64,000 nt of DNA, from positions 62,001 to 126,000 of the forward strand of contig QNQO01009168.1 in assembly GCA_003290165.1 (NCBI GenBank). Reading direction: 5' to 3'. This document shows, in pieces, positions 1 to 11,359 of the stretch. The stretch's first letter is position 1; each line of letters starts with the position of its first letter. The position numbers and the translations under genes are program-made. Below the pieces are notes generated by a model that made no database searches, was not told the DNA's origin, and saw only the letters and a program-made list of their open reading frames with translations. This stretch comes from Berberis thunbergii (taxonomy: Eukaryota; Streptophyta; Magnoliopsida; Ranunculales; Berberidaceae).

Positions 1-137
1 GAGTGTATTTGGTGCCTCCATGAGTACCAAAGCTCAGGGAAGCCATGAAGTAGAAGCACCACAGGGCCTTCACCCTTCTCTGCTATGTGCATGTTGATAC
101 CATTCACAGCTACTATTTTATGAGAAATTCCCTCCAT
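1..137 (-). CDS. Soluble epoxide hydrolase, exon 1, cut by the window edge
   Basis: The start codon lies at 137-135 on the minus strand. The frame stays open to the window edge, giving about 45 residues that closely match the N-terminus of the intact gene at 3228-4476, including the [14 protein letters not shown] segment that carries the oxyanion-hole HGFP motif. The gene continues to the left outside the window, so whether it is intact cannot be judged. Upstream (about 138-312) the DNA also resembles the 5' flank of the intact gene (shared GTAAGGTCTGAA-like stretch and AAGCCATC), so the promoter region was duplicated together with the gene. It is one member of a tandem minus-strand cluster. 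Confidence 0.85.
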   Translation of the reverse strand, partial: MEGISHKIVAVNGINMHIAEKGEGPVVLLLHGFPELWYSWRHQIH

Positions 138-312
138 CGCGAACTCGCTTATCTCTCTCCCTCCTTATCCTTCTCTACAACTTAATACTGAGTTATATAT
201 ATAATGTTGTCATTAATTGTACTGTAAGGTCTGAACGATAGGCAATTACATTTTTGTGGATAACATGAAGAAGCCATCGAAGTTGACTGGTGCAGATGTC
301 AGATATACATAT
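138..312 (-). promoter_or_regulatory. 5' flank shared by the epoxide hydrolase copies
   Basis: This stretch upstream of the partial gene resembles about 2313-2450 (upstream of the decayed copy) and about 4477-4600 (upstream of the intact copy). Shared pieces include CCTTCTCTACAA-like and TAAGGTCTGAA sequences. It probably holds the 5' UTR and core promoter, but no single TATA box or start site can be fixed. Confidence 0.4.
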
Positions 313-341
313 TGGAGAAAGACTATAATTTATTATTAAAA

Positions 342-517
342 GTGGAATTCCAAATGTCGAGGAAACTAGCACGGAGAGGGAGGTGGTGGAGTGGGAGCCA
401 TCCATCTTGCTCGAAATGCGCATACAAAAATTGTGACACACATTTCAAGTGAGGTGGACGACTCTCACCCCGCCACCTCCCTCCCCTCGCTCGTTTCCTC
501 GCTCTCTAGCCTCACTT
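342..517. mobile_element. Foldback Mutator-type MITE, copy a
   Basis: Two GC-rich arms form an imperfect hairpin: AAATGTCGAGGAAAC on the left pairs with GTTTCCTCGCT on the right, and GGGAGGTGG with CCACCTCCC. The element is flanked by a perfect 9-bp direct repeat TTATTAAAA at 333-341 and 518-526. It is about 176 bp with no coding capacity. The same hairpin family recurs through the window. Confidence 0.8.
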
Positions 518-593
518 TTATTAAAAAAACAGCTACCGCCCGTCTCTCAACATTATTGAAGTGCTCATCTATGACGCATCATGTCATCATCAT

Positions 594-779
594 TGATGCA
601 TCTAGCTGTCGAGGAAAACAATGAGGGGAGGGCCGTGGAGGGGTGAGACCATTTATTTTCTTGAGGTGCGGGCACAAAAAATAATGGCACACATCCTAAC
701 AATATGAACGATCCCACCCTGTCTATCGCCCTTCCCTCGCTGTTTTCCTCGCCCCCTTTCCCCGCATTTAGAATTTCTT
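594..779. mobile_element. Foldback MITE, copy b (no target duplication seen)
   Basis: The left arm CTGTCGAGGAAAACA pairs with TGTTTTCCTCG near 740, and the right end carries the family terminus ATTTAGAAT. The arms are more diverged than in the other copies, and no matching 9-bp flanks were found, so it is an older or damaged copy. Confidence 0.65.
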
Positions 780-1895
780 ATAGAGATTGAAATGAAAAAG
801 TCCGGACAGTGAAATGAATAAAAAAAATGCTTCAATTGTCCAAATTAGAGATACCCATTTTAAAATTTAAAATCAATCCTGAACTCCTGATCATGTAAAT
901 TACTAAGGAGTTATCTTTACCCTTTCTCCTTAAAAGCAACACTGTGTATGTAACAGACCAAAATCAAGTTTTCAACAATAACAATACAACAGGATTCATT
1001 AGGATACAAATAAGTTCGAAGTGATACTGGTGTATATTGTGGAATATGTTTAAAAGAGATACATTCGTAGGGTATGTGGACATCTACGATATGAGACACT
1101 TACGTAGAAATTTTTATGATTTCGACTTTATTGTCATACCTAGGAGGCTATGTAGGCTTATAATATTGTCCTTGTCTTCATCACTTGATATTTACCATGT
1201 TTGAATCATCCGTAATGATCGGCATATCTCGTAAACTTGTAGTTATTGTTAAATATGAAATGTTTGTGTTAGTGCTTGAACTTAGAAATTTTAAATATGA
1301 AATTTTAGAACCTGTATAGGGACACCTCTTCCATTTTATGGATCATGTATCTAGGATTACTCACTTATTTATTATTGTGTAGCATAAATTTATCCTGTAT
1401 ATTATTTTGTTATATGTATTTAGTTCACTCGTACCAACTAGCTTTGTGTTTTTTGACCTCGTAAGGGATGTACTTCTATTGGAGTGCAAGCAGTGCTAGT
1501 GTTCCTGCTGATCGTGACGCTTAAGCTCAATTTTCAGGTGTAAACTTGTTTTGTGTTGTTTAGTCGTGTCCACCCTGTACGGGTATATTTTGCTTCTTTT
1601 ATATTACCTTGCTAAATACTAGATGTTTGTATAGATTGATTTTGTCGCTATGACTCTAGCGGAGCGAATCGAATACTTTTATTTTGTTCAAATTTTATCA
1701 CAGTTGTTATTTCCGTTTTTCAAGAATATATTATATTATGATATTGTGTTCGATTACGATACCACGGTTCCCGTGGCAGGTCGGGACATGACAGTTAACC
1801 TCTTGTTGGTGAAGAACCTTAAATTCATTTCGTGGTGAGTGCAAGAATGCATTTTAACGTAAAAACTCCACAATGTTAATATATATATGTCATCA
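780..1895. other. Non-coding stretch, possible old LTR remnant
   Basis: No plausible gene. AT-rich DNA. The part around 1440-1800 (GACCTCGTAAGGGATG through GGTCGGGACATGACAG) resembles the composition of decayed plant gypsy LTRs, but no second LTR or target duplication was found, so this is only a guess. Confidence 0.3.
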
Positions 1896-1899
1896 CTGG

Positions 1900-2312
1900 A
1901 TATGTCATCAATGGATTGCGTTGGAGAAACTGAACACTGAGATTTACCAAAGCCTTAACCCGGTCAGGCCTGAACACTGAGATCACCACCACATCAATCA
2001 ATGAAAACCAACAATTTGAAGAAAGGCAGAGCATTATTTTAACTTGACCTAGACCAAGGGAGTCAATGAGAGTGCTAGATCAACCAACAAGATGATGAAT
2101 GCTGTAGTTATGACTGGAAGGTGGTGCATCGAGTGTCACCATATCCATGGAGGTCAGGAGCTATTGCTCGGTAACCTACGAAGGGAGTGAGAGTATTTGG
2201 TGTCTCCATGAGTACCAAAGCTCAGGGAAGGCATGAAAGGAGAAGCACCACTGGACGTTCACTCTTCTTTGCTTGATACCATTCTCAGCTACTATTTTAT
2301 GATCAATTCTCT
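1900..2312 (-). pseudogene. Decayed epoxide hydrolase copy A (exons 1-2)
   Basis: On the minus strand, about 2050-2312 matches exon 1 of the intact gene and about 1900-1985 matches part of exon 2 (the CCTTAACCCGGTCAGGCCT stretch is shared). The exon 1 copy lacks the segment coding for the NMHIAEKG region, which breaks the frame. Most of exon 2, including the nucleophile motif GHDWGA, is gone. Exons 3-4 are not found downstream. It is a non-functional relic of tandem duplication lying between the edge copy and the intact gene. Confidence 0.8.
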
Positions 2313-2594
2313 TCATCACTAATTTAGTCAAATATCACACCCTTAATCCTCCTCTACAATATATAATATAATGTACTAATTGGTACCGTAAGGTCTCAAG
2401 CTCATGAATTTTTTTTTAGAGCGCATTACATAATGCGAAGCCATCAGATCCAATAAAAGATGTTAGGTTCGTATAATGGTTTAAATTTGGAGATCATCAC
2501 AAACCTTGAAATCAATCCAAAACACCTAATCATGTAATCTATTCAGGAGCGAGGTAAGATGTCGCAAATATATGATCTCATTCTCTTTAGATGC

Positions 2595-2965
2595 ACCGCT
2601 TTTTATGTACACGTATGTGCCTGGAGTGTAATAGACTAAGAACGAGGACTTCAACAATAAGAACAACCCTTCTCTGAAGTTTCATTTGTGCTCCAGTACG
2701 TCCATGGTGCAATTGGCTACCAGATTCTGCTAAAACCCAAAAAAATCTTAAAATCCCATTCTTACACAAAAGGAAACTATGAAATTCAAAACATGACATC
2801 TCAGTTTGAAGCACATTCGGAATATAATTGTTAGCAGGGCAAGCGCAACCCGAATCTTACAGAATGTAAGATGCGAATTCAGCTGGAATAGATGAACTTT
2901 GCAGGTAACACTGGTCAAATCTCTTGATAATAGTTCAGTCCTACAGTGAAGCCTCTCTTTTCGAA
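2595..2965 (-). pseudogene. Decayed epoxide hydrolase copy B (exons 3-4)
   Basis: About 2595-2750 aligns by eye with exon 4 of the intact gene (TGTGCCTGGA, GTGCTCCAGT, CTAAAACCCA are shared or nearly so). About 2915-2965 aligns with the end of exon 3 (ATAGTTCAG, CAGTGAAGCCT). Both have lost their reading frames. It contains only the 3' half of a gene, whereas copy A has only the 5' half and lies downstream of it, so A and B are remnants of two separate copies, or of one rearranged copy. Confidence 0.7.
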
Positions 2966-3227
2966 TAACCAAACAATTTCGAGGATAATTACCACTGAAA
3001 GCAAATTCCTAAAACATATATATGTGTGTCAAACCACAAGATGAAATTTACAAATATACAAATTTTCTTGACAAAAAATGCAGCTATGAAACCAATTCTG
3101 GTGGAATAGATAGTATGACATGAAATTCCAATCATGTTGGTTCAGAGGTCACAGATCGAATGAACCGTTGTTAACATAAAAGTTTCAAATACCTGATATG
3201 AAGCTGATTCATGAGATAATGAACAGA

Positions 3228-4476
3228 TTAATACTTTTTTATGAAATCATAAATATGTTTACTAATTTCCTCTGCTTTTTCCTGGTTGATGAAGTGAGCA
3301 ACTCCTTCCATTACAACTACTTCCTCCAGGAGTGGTACAGCCTCCTTAAATCCACCGCCGTTTATGTATTCCTTTGCGCCTGGAATATTATAGACCAGGT
3401 CTTGGTCTCCGACGATAAACTTTGCTGGTACATTCACTCGTGCTCCAGTCCAAGGTGCTGTGAGCTCCCATGTTCTACAAAAACCCAGGAAAGTCAACTC
3501 AGAGGCTTAGACAAAGCATTGAAACAAAATCAAGTAAGAGTATATCAAACTTTTGCAGCAAACATACACGTCGAAAGCCCTATAATAGTTCAGGCCTCCA
3601 GTGAAGCCTTTTTGCTCGAATTTGCTCACGTAATACTCAACATCTTCTTCAGACAACCAAGAAGGTAAGGTAATCGGACCAGAAGGATATAGAAACCCTG
3701 TTCCTTTGGGTAACTTGAGTGGACCTGGATCACGAAGAGTCAGAAACTGTTTCACCACAGTTTCAGTACCAACTTTAGTGAACTCTTCCTCCATTACTCC
3801 AGGCTCCTAAAACATCAGAATTAGCATAGATTGAGAATTGGAAGATCCTATGGTTTCGATAACACTGTTGCTCTTATTTTCAGGGTAAGGTCTAAAAAAA
3901 TACTGAAAACTGATCAAACAACTACCTGGAATCTACTCATGTAGTAGTCCTCTCCAAAAAAGGCTTGAAAACCTTCAACATACTTCATCAGTGGATTACG
4001 TCGAATAAAATGAACGCTGAGATTTACCAAGGCCTTAACCCGGTCAGGCCTAAACAAACAAAGATGCCAAGCTACATATGCACCCCAATCATGCCCAACC
4101 ACAAACACCTATAAAAGCATATAACACTACCACCATATAAGCGAATCAAAACCAACAATAGAACAACAAAATGATAACTGATTTTGTTTTTCACCTTATC
4201 TAGACCAAGAGAGTCAAAGAGAGCAATTAGATCACCAACAAGATGATGAATGGTGTAATCATGAAAGGAAGGTGGTGCATCAGTGTCACCAAAGCCACGG
4301 AGGTCTGGAGCTATAGCTCTGTATCCCCACGAAGCAAGTGAGAGTATTTGGTGCCTCCATGAGTACCAAAGCTCAGGGAAACCATGAAGGAGAAGCACCA
4401 CTGGGCCTTCACCCTTCTCTGCTATGTGCATGTTTATACCATTCGCTGCTACTATTTTATGAGAAATTCCCTCCAT
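3228..4476 (-). CDS. Soluble epoxide hydrolase (alpha/beta-hydrolase fold), intact
   Basis: Four exons: 4476-4195, 4108-3926, 3806-3568 and 3474-3228, giving 316 residues, the usual length for plant soluble epoxide hydrolases. All introns have GT-AG ends and the frame is continuous. The enzyme adds water to epoxides, for example of fatty acids in cutin and defence metabolism. Visible motifs are HGFP (31-34, oxyanion hole), nucleophile Asp101 in GHDWGA, cap-domain tyrosine about 150 in DYYMSRFQ, a second cap tyrosine in NYYRAF (about 229-230), Asp260 in GDQDLVY and His295 in EGVAHF, so the catalytic set is complete. There is no signal peptide, which suggests the cytosol. The start at 4476 (MEGISHK) matches the other copies; a GTG codon lies just before it. 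It is the only whole gene in the local tandem cluster. Confidence 0.95.
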
Positions 4477-5498
4477 CACTAACTCAATATCTCACTTCCT
4501 CCTCTCTATCCTCCTCTACAACCTGTAGATATTGTACTACTTAATGGACTTGTAAGGTCTGAAACACAAGCAACAAAAAGAGAAGCCATCAAAATCTTGT
4601 TGAGTATCTTAATAACTAATTAAAAGTCGCGTGTACAATAAAAAAAAATATGCTATATCGGGACATAAAAATGTCAAGGAGACAAGGATTCAATTATTGG
4701 CCATGGCTTTTGTCTATTACTTAAAACACAGTTTAGACACCACTATAAGGAAAAGAAGAAAAAAAAAAAAAACAAAAAAGTGGTGGGCAACCGATGAGAG
4801 TGGGCTGCGAGGAGGTTCTCTTGCGACGAGGTTTATGATTACGATGATGTTGAACTCTTATATAACACGTTATTAACATTAAGATATTTTAAATTAATAG
4901 ATTATCATAAAAATGGTAAAAATTATAATTTTATTTTAAATTTGGCAATTTATGGTGTGTTTTAATATTTTAACCATAACTTTAGCTACGAGTATCAGAA
5001 TCGTGCAAATGACTCTAATTCAAAAAATTATTTTTAACGTGCACATCGTAATCAATCAGCTATGCTCGTTGGACATCTTTTCAAGACCAAATTCCATCAT
5101 TTTCTGTCTGAATCTACAAATTTAGCAGTTTATTTCCTTTATAGTAATATTTTAATTATTGTTTAAAAAATTATTCTAAATTCAATTTGGGCCAAATTTC
5201 TGACAATTATTTTTTTTATTATGCATTTTATTTTAGCATAATTATTGAAGTATTATCATTTTTTGTAAAATTTTAATATTTATGAGTTTTAACTATGAAA
5301 CCTAGCTTGTAGGCAAATTTTAGATATACATTTAATTTGAATAATGTTGATTAAACAGTAGAATTATTTTATCTGTATTTTAAACTATTCTTTTGTGCCT
5401 TTTCCTATTAATTATTTATTACTATTAGCCCGTCTTTCTCTACCAAACCACATGTTCATAAATCTTTCTGCCAAAAGGACAAGAAGCATATATTTTTT
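4477..5498. other. Promoter side of the epoxide hydrolase gene, then AT-rich spacer
   Basis: About 4477-4600 is the duplicated 5' flank shared with the other epoxide hydrolase copies. Beyond this is AT-rich non-coding DNA with an A-rich run near 4757-4780. No supported gene. Confidence 0.5.
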
Positions 5499-5698
5499 GG
5501 AAAATTCTAAATGGCCTGAGAAATCCAGCGAGGTTGACTGTTTGGGAGGGGCGAAGTTACACTTTTGCTTTCCCCTCTTTAACAACTTTCAGAAAAAGTG
5601 TTAAAAAAAAGAGGCAAAAGTGTAATTTCACCCCTCCCAGACAGCAGCCTCGCTGGTTTCCCATGCCAGCTAGATTCCCATGCCAGCTAGAATTACTC
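5499..5698. mobile_element. Foldback MITE, copy c (mixed stem type)
   Basis: The outer arms carry the family terminus (AAATTCTAAATGG left, CTAGAATT right) and the CCAGCGAGG / CCTCGCTGG stem. The inner stem is different: TTACACTTTTGC on the left pairs with GCAAAAGTGTAA on the right. The right arm has a local duplication of ATGCCAGCTAGATTCCC. No 9-bp flanking repeat was found. It links the two stem subfamilies. Confidence 0.75.
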
Positions 5699-6178
5699 GC
5701 AATTCAATTACCATCACTCGCCCCACCACAACAAAGCCCACATTCTGAGATAGCAGTCGTACAGCAGGTCTCGAAAAGATATGATGAACCCAACTGGCAG
5801 CGTTTAAATGAATTACTCCTGCGCACAAATCACACTTCTCGAGCTTCGTCGAAACTTGAACTCAATTATTACGTCCAAAAGCTGAACCCCCGATATCGTT
5901 CTCCCAGCACCCATTTTGTTAAACTACTCCCGCTACTTTTTGTCCAACACGTCACCTTTTCTGACGAAATAGTGTGTGGTACTCCCTTGCGTAGGTTAGA
6001 ATCTGTTAGGGAAGAGGGAAACGAAATGAATCTGCAGGAATCCCAACGACCAAACAATCAAAACAAAAGTAAATACAATGCTAACTTGCGCAGATAGTCT
6101 GCGTAATTAACACCTGAAACCCTGGTTGAACTAACTCAGCCACCAAAACCACATCTACATTTCCCAAGAAAACTAAAA
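5699..6178. other. Spacer between two foldback elements
   Basis: An open frame runs through here but begins inside the foldback arm, has no recognisable domain and has ordinary spacer composition. No gene is supported. Confidence 0.4.
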
Positions 6179-6364
6179 GAGTGATTCTATGTGTCGAGGG
6201 AAAGGGCGAGGAAACCAGCGAGGAAAAGGAGGTGGCGGGGGTGAACCGTTCATTTCTCTCGAGATGCGTGCGTTAAAAACATCTGGGGGGTGAACGATTC
6301 ACCCCCGCCACCTCCTTTTCCTCGCTGGTTTCCTCGCTCTTTCCCTCGACATTTAGAATTTCCC
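6179..6364. mobile_element. Foldback Mutator-type MITE, copy d
   Basis: A near-perfect hairpin: the left arm GTCGAGGGAAAGGGCGAGG pairs with the right CCTCGCTCTTTCCCTCGAC, and GGAGGTGGCGGGGGTGAA pairs with TTCACCCCCGCCACCTCC. It is flanked by the perfect 9-bp direct repeat AAACTAAAA at 6170-6178 and 6365-6373. Length 186 bp, no coding capacity. Confidence 0.88.
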
Positions 6365-6429
6365 AAACTAAAATCACTCTCAAAGGTGTTGTTGATCTCG
6401 ACTTCACAGTGTTCACTTTACTTATAAAT

Positions 6430-6770
6430 CACAACTCTTCTACGTATCGAGGGAGGGAGTGAGGATGCTCCCTCGCACGTGACCTTTTGAAGGGGTGAAG
6501 CTCGTGCAGTTCAATTTTAGTGGGCGAGATTTTCGAGCTCCAAATTGAAAATCCCAAATTCGACCGCCCAAATCAAACCCTAAATCTAAAATGCAGTTCT
6601 GCAGTTTCGTCTCATCTCTCTCTTTCCTTCGAATTGCTCTGCTCTGTCTCCGCTTTCTCTACTACCTAGGGTTTGACAGAGTGTTGTCGCCGCGTTCTCT
6701 CTCTCAATCTGGGATCTTTCTCTTCTTCGCTGATTTCTCTTTCTTGAATCCAATCTCTATATTGTAAGTG
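6430..6770 (+). other. Promoter plus first-exon-like fragment of an unidentified gene
   Basis: The stretch has the look of a plant 5' end: a telo-box-like AAACCCTAAA near 6576, long CT-rich leader runs (6610-6720), a small open frame 6591-6767 (58 codons, MQFCSFVSSL at the start, no known domain), and a consensus splice donor TTGTAAGTG at about 6762-6770. No downstream exon was found before the gypsy sequence begins near 7256. It may be the orphaned 5' end of a gene whose body was lost. Confidence 0.4.
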
Positions 6771-6959
6771 ATATCTGTGAAGTCTTATACTGGTTATGCT
6801 AACCAGTATCTTGAGGTCGTAAGAAAACTCCTAACATAAAAAATGAACTCTGTGAAGTCTATACTGGTTATGCTTTGTTTATCTATTGTTCTTACCTTCA
6901 TCAATGGATCCTATGAGACAGAGAGAAAGGTGAAGTTGATTGGATGCTTAGATTAGCTT

Positions 6960-7115
6960 GTAGTGTTTTGTTGAACATTTTGTTAATGGTGATAGAGATG
7001 TTAGTAGGAGTGTTTGAACATTTTGTTAATGGTGATAGAAAGGGGCCTGATATGTTAGTAGGAGTGTTTGAACATTTTGTTAATGGTGATAGAAAAGGGC
7101 CTGTTACATGCAGAT
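6960..7115. repeat. Tandem repeat, about 55-bp unit, three copies
   Basis: GAACATTTTGTTAATGGTGA occurs three times at a spacing of about 55-65 bp, joined by GTTAGTAGGAGTGTTT and GGGGCCTG pieces. It lies between the orphan 5' end and the gypsy fragment. Non-coding. Confidence 0.8.
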
Positions 7116-7255
7116 AAGTTTACAGACGACACTGTGGAGCCAAAATTTTCCAATTACAAATATTCGAAGCCAACAAAAGAGAAGTTTGTATTTAGGAACA
7201 CAATTTGTGAAACAAAAGAGAAGTTTTTGAAACGCTATTAAAGGGTTTTTTTTTG

Positions 7256-7731
7256 TAGTGATAGGAGGTTAAATGAACTCACCATCAAGGATAAAATTTC
7301 TATGTCTCTCATTGATTAATTATTGGATGAGTTACATGGTGCGCATGTCTTTTCAAAGCTTGACCTTAGATCCGGTTACCATCAAGTGTTAGTCCACCAT
7401 GAGGATATCTACAAAACAACTTTTAAGACACCATGATCATTTTGAATTTAGAGTCATGCCTTTTGGCCTCACCAATGCCCCGGCCACATTTCAAGCCCTT
7501 ATGAACCAAGTCTTTCAACATTTTCTTAGAAAATTTATCTTGGTTTTCTTTGATGATATCCTAATTTATAGCAAGCCGTTAGCTCAACACTTACAACACA
7601 TGGAACTAACACATGCCACATTGAGAACACATTCCCTATTTGCCAAGCTATCAAAATGCTCTTTTGCTCAACATGAACTAGCATATTTAGGACACATCAT
7701 CAACTCAAAAAGGGTGGCATTAGATCATTCA
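7256..7731 (+). pseudogene. Gypsy reverse transcriptase, first half of fragment
   Basis: Conceptual translation shows RRLNEL, then [14 protein letters not shown] (RT motif A region), FEFRVMPFGLTNAPATFQ, FFDDILIYS (the FxDD catalytic box) and AYLGHII. The YHQV segment is followed by a broken stretch near 7425-7440 and an in-frame stop lies near 7317. The reading is cut at LDHS by the insertion at 7732 and resumes at KLEAMVHW at 10712. Confidence 0.9.
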
Positions 7732-10706
7732 TGTCACGCCCCGATTTTCGAAGAAAACGAAAATCCCAAAATCCACGTAGGATTATCTGTTTCTCCAAAA
7801 CTCGGGACGTAAAAATTCAATAACAACATAAACAAATAGCAGCAACAACTAAACATCTGAAACAAATAAAATCTAACCCAGTGAGACTCTGACGTTGCTA
7901 GCTCACTAGCGGAACTCCAGTATGCAGCTTAAAATCTCTAAACCTGAAAGGCTAATCAGCTACATTCCAAAAGGAATGTACCCAATAAGCAAAAACTCAC
8001 TTGGGTCAGCAATAAAGTTGGTGTGAGAAATCTTCATCCCAAAATCAATAAATCCGCACTTGACAACATTAAAATAAACCAAACAATAAATAACCACACC
8101 ATCAGATAGTTCCTCAATGAGGCAATGGTGTTATCATCCTAATAAATAAATATGCATTATTTATTACTAATAAATAAAATTTATGAATTATCAATCCTCA
8201 TAAATGCAACAACAATACAATTCATAATCATATTAGACTATTATTGAAATATTAAACAAACACATTTTTCTACCTTTATGAAGACATGTAGTTCTCATTC
8301 AATGGTTGAATGAGCATTTAGTTTATTCCTTTAAGGTAATCATGCACATGCACAAAAAAAAGAAATCTCGCTTCTTTTCCACAATCGCACCATCCTCCTT
8401 GTGACGAACACACCTCACCCAAGTGTGCCTCCCTTGCCTTCGAAACCACTCGGAGCATACATGTTCCAAGTGGGGTGTCACCTCGAGGAATATGTCATCT
8501 CACCCGAAGTTCGATCAATGGCAAACATTTCCTAAATCTACACGTACAACCGAACTCACATGGAATGGTGCACCGATATGCAAGCAAGTCTGCATACCCA
8601 TAATAATATCAGACGTATACAAGCAAGTCTGTATACAAAATAAATTTATTTTCTTTTCACTTTTTTTTTTCGGAGTTGTGGAATAGAGCATAAAATAATA
8701 AATAAATAATCAAAACTCTTTTATGGTGACGCTTTGTCAACCATAAATAAATCAACTACAGTATCCATCATTCTCTTGGGAACAAGTAATAATTGACACA
8801 TTGTCAATTCACATATCTCATCTCTTTGCATCATATGAACTTAAAACTATATGTATATCAATTTGCATAACAAATACAAATACTCAAGCTAAACCAAGTG
8901 CTCAGTTAAATTCTAGCCAATATACATACAACATACATATACACCAATTAAAATGACTAGCCCTAAGATAATCCCTCTTCCAATGTTAACAAGAAAATTC
9001 TTCACAACAGTATGGATTCAATGGTGTTAAGTGAAGCCTGCATATATTTCGATTTCTTCAAGAGTTAACAATGACAACCCTGCTTTCAAAAAAAAAAAAA
9101 AACAATGACAACCCTTTGTCCTAAAGCTAAACATGTTCTCTCAATCGAACGTGAACAAGATATCAAGAGAAGAAACTCATCGTAAAGATGAAGGGGATGG
9201 AGAAAACTCACAGAACTGAAAAGAAGCTAGACAAAAATAACTACCAAACTCCACATACAAGAAGAGAAATGGAGAAAACTCACATAACTGAAAAGAAGCA
9301 GCCTTTATATTTGTTCATAATTTGGGGTTCAGAAAATACAAAATCAAGTTTATTGTCAAACATGAATCAACAAATCCAAACCTAAATCAGAATCTACTCA
9401 TTCTCAACAATACTAGTATGCGACTTAAAATACAACTAAAACTAGGTGCAACTAAATTCAATTCTAAAACAACACTCATCCAATACTTCCACTACTTTAA
9501 CAACACTTAATTGCAATTGGATTTGAACTTTGCAATAAAACAATAAGAATTAGCCTGACTTCCACAAACTTAACTACACCAAAACCCACACATATATCTA
9601 CCAAAAACATCATAAAACACTAAACAAAAACCAAGCATTCACATTAACTAAACACACTAACAAATTCATCCAAACTCCACATACAAGAAGGGAAATGGAG
9701 AAAACTCACTGTAAAGGTAAAAGAGAGGAAGAAAACTCACTAATTTAGTTCTCCATCCATCACAATGAGCACAAGACATCTTTCTTGCAATTCAACCGCA
9801 ACCAGCAACTCAAAAACTTCTCAGCCACCATCACCTTTTCGAAGATCTCATATCCAGCCAGAAACTCTCCATCGTCATCGGACAACCACGCAATCCTCCG
9901 CCTATGTTAATCGCCAACCACAAGCCACCAATTAATCTCTCTTGATCACCACCCTGATTGACAGTTTTAGTCGATCCCATCACACCATCGCCACAGTCCA
10001 TCAAGAACTTCTCACTCAGCCATCAATTTCCATCCTGCGATTTCGTCCATCGCACCTTGTCCTCCGTCAACACCACTGACAACCTTCCACCTACATCATA
10101 GGTCGATCGAACTCATCCACATCAAGCGATCAAACAATCAGTCAATCAGTTTCGCCCCCAACCTTGTTCGATCGACTGCAACAATCTTCTCCCCTGATCG
10201 ATCGCACACTCTCAGGTCTTCCATCCTTCATCGATCAAGCTTCCATCACAAGTATTCCTCTATGGTTCATTGTTTCTCCAAACATTTTCAAGCAAATCCA
10301 CACCAATGATTCAAAAATTGTGTGTGGGGTTGAAAAGGAAGAAAATGGGGGTTTGGGTTTCGTGGTTAGAAGAGGAGAAAACACTCTCCATCTTCTTCCC
10401 ATCTTCATCACCTCGCCACTGTCAGCCGCCGAAGAGGGTAAGAGGAAGTGTTCTTCCTGTTGCACAAAAGAAGAAGGAGGTAGGAAAAGGGTTTTGGTTT
10501 CTTCCTTTTTTTTTTATATATGGTGAGTGGCTATTCGCCCCCACCAAACTTTTGAATGCACCCACCCTCTTTCACAAAATAAAACCCTACTTATTAGTTT
10601 AATAAAAGCTCAAAACCAAGCCCAAATACAATTTAGTAGCAACCCATCAACATTAGGATTTACAAAATAAATTTTTTTATATTTATTTAATTAGGCGGGT
10701 ATTACA
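7732..10706. mobile_element. LTR-like insertion (possible solo LTR) inside gypsy RT
   Basis: The insertion starts TGTCACGCCCCGATTTTCG and ends GCGGGTATTACA, the TG...CA ends of an LTR. It is flanked by ATTCA (7727-7731) and CTTCA (10707-10711), a 5-bp target duplication with one mismatch. Taking it out rejoins the gypsy reading frame exactly (LDHS to KLEAM). No second copy of its ends was seen inside, so it is best read as a solo LTR of about 3 kb. It contains repeated GGAGAAAACTCAC blocks near 9200, 9270 and 9695 and no recognisable protein. Confidence 0.75.
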
Positions 10707-10711
10707 CTTCA

Positions 10712-11359
10712 AAACTGGAAGCCATGGTTCATTGGCCAACACCCATAAATTTGAAGACACTAAGGGGGTTTATTGGTTTAGCAGGTTATTACAGGAAATT
10801 TGTTAGACACTATGGCTTGATAGCTAAACCTCTTACTGATCTTCTTATAAAATATGAATTTATTTGGTCCAATGAGGCGAGACAAGCATTTGAAACTCTC
10901 AAACTTGCAATGACTTCCACTCCAGTTCTCCAATTGTCTGACTTCTCACTTCCGTTCTTTATTGAGACAGATGCAAGTTCAGCTGGTGTATGCCTTGTGC
11001 TTTCACAGCAAGGTCACCCTATACCCTATTTTAGCAAGGCACTTGGTCCAAAACATTTGGGGTTGTCAACGTACGAGAAGGAGCTGCTAGCTATTGTAAT
11101 GGTTGTGCAAAAGTGGAAGGCCTACCTACTTGGAGCCAAATCCTTCATCCTCACTGACCACCAAAGCATTAAGCACTTGTTAGACAAAAAAATTAACCGT
11201 ACTATTGCAATAGAAATGCTTGCAAAGCTCCTAGGTTCCGACTACACTATAAGCTACAAACGAGGAGCAGACAACACAACTGCTGATGCCCTGTCCAGAG
11301 TCCCAACAAGTGTTACTTGCTGCTTAGCAATATCACAGGTCATTCCCCAGTGGTTATAA
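10712..11359 (+). pseudogene. Gypsy RT end and RNase H
   Basis: Continues the frame broken at 7731. Visible are LRGFIGLAGYYRKFV (RT thumb), FFIETDASSAGV (RNase H first Asp), YEKELLAIV (Glu), FILTDHQSIKHLL (Asp) and ADNTTADALSRVP (end of RNase H). This piece is open throughout and is the best preserved part of the element. It ends in a stop at 11357-11359. Confidence 0.92.

Noticed and set aside
1650..1838. 62-codon open frame
   Set aside because: Short, with no domain, and inside sequence that looks like decayed LTR.
3198..3668. 156-codon open frame on the plus strand over epoxide hydrolase exons 3-4
   Set aside because: It is the antisense shadow of the minus-strand exons and has no domain of its own.
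5534..6097. 187-codon open frame
   Set aside because: It begins inside the arm of foldback copy c and shows no recognisable domain or splice context; treated as chance.
10164..10602. Overlapping open frames on both strands
   Set aside because: They lie inside the LTR-like insertion, are open on both strands and match no protein.
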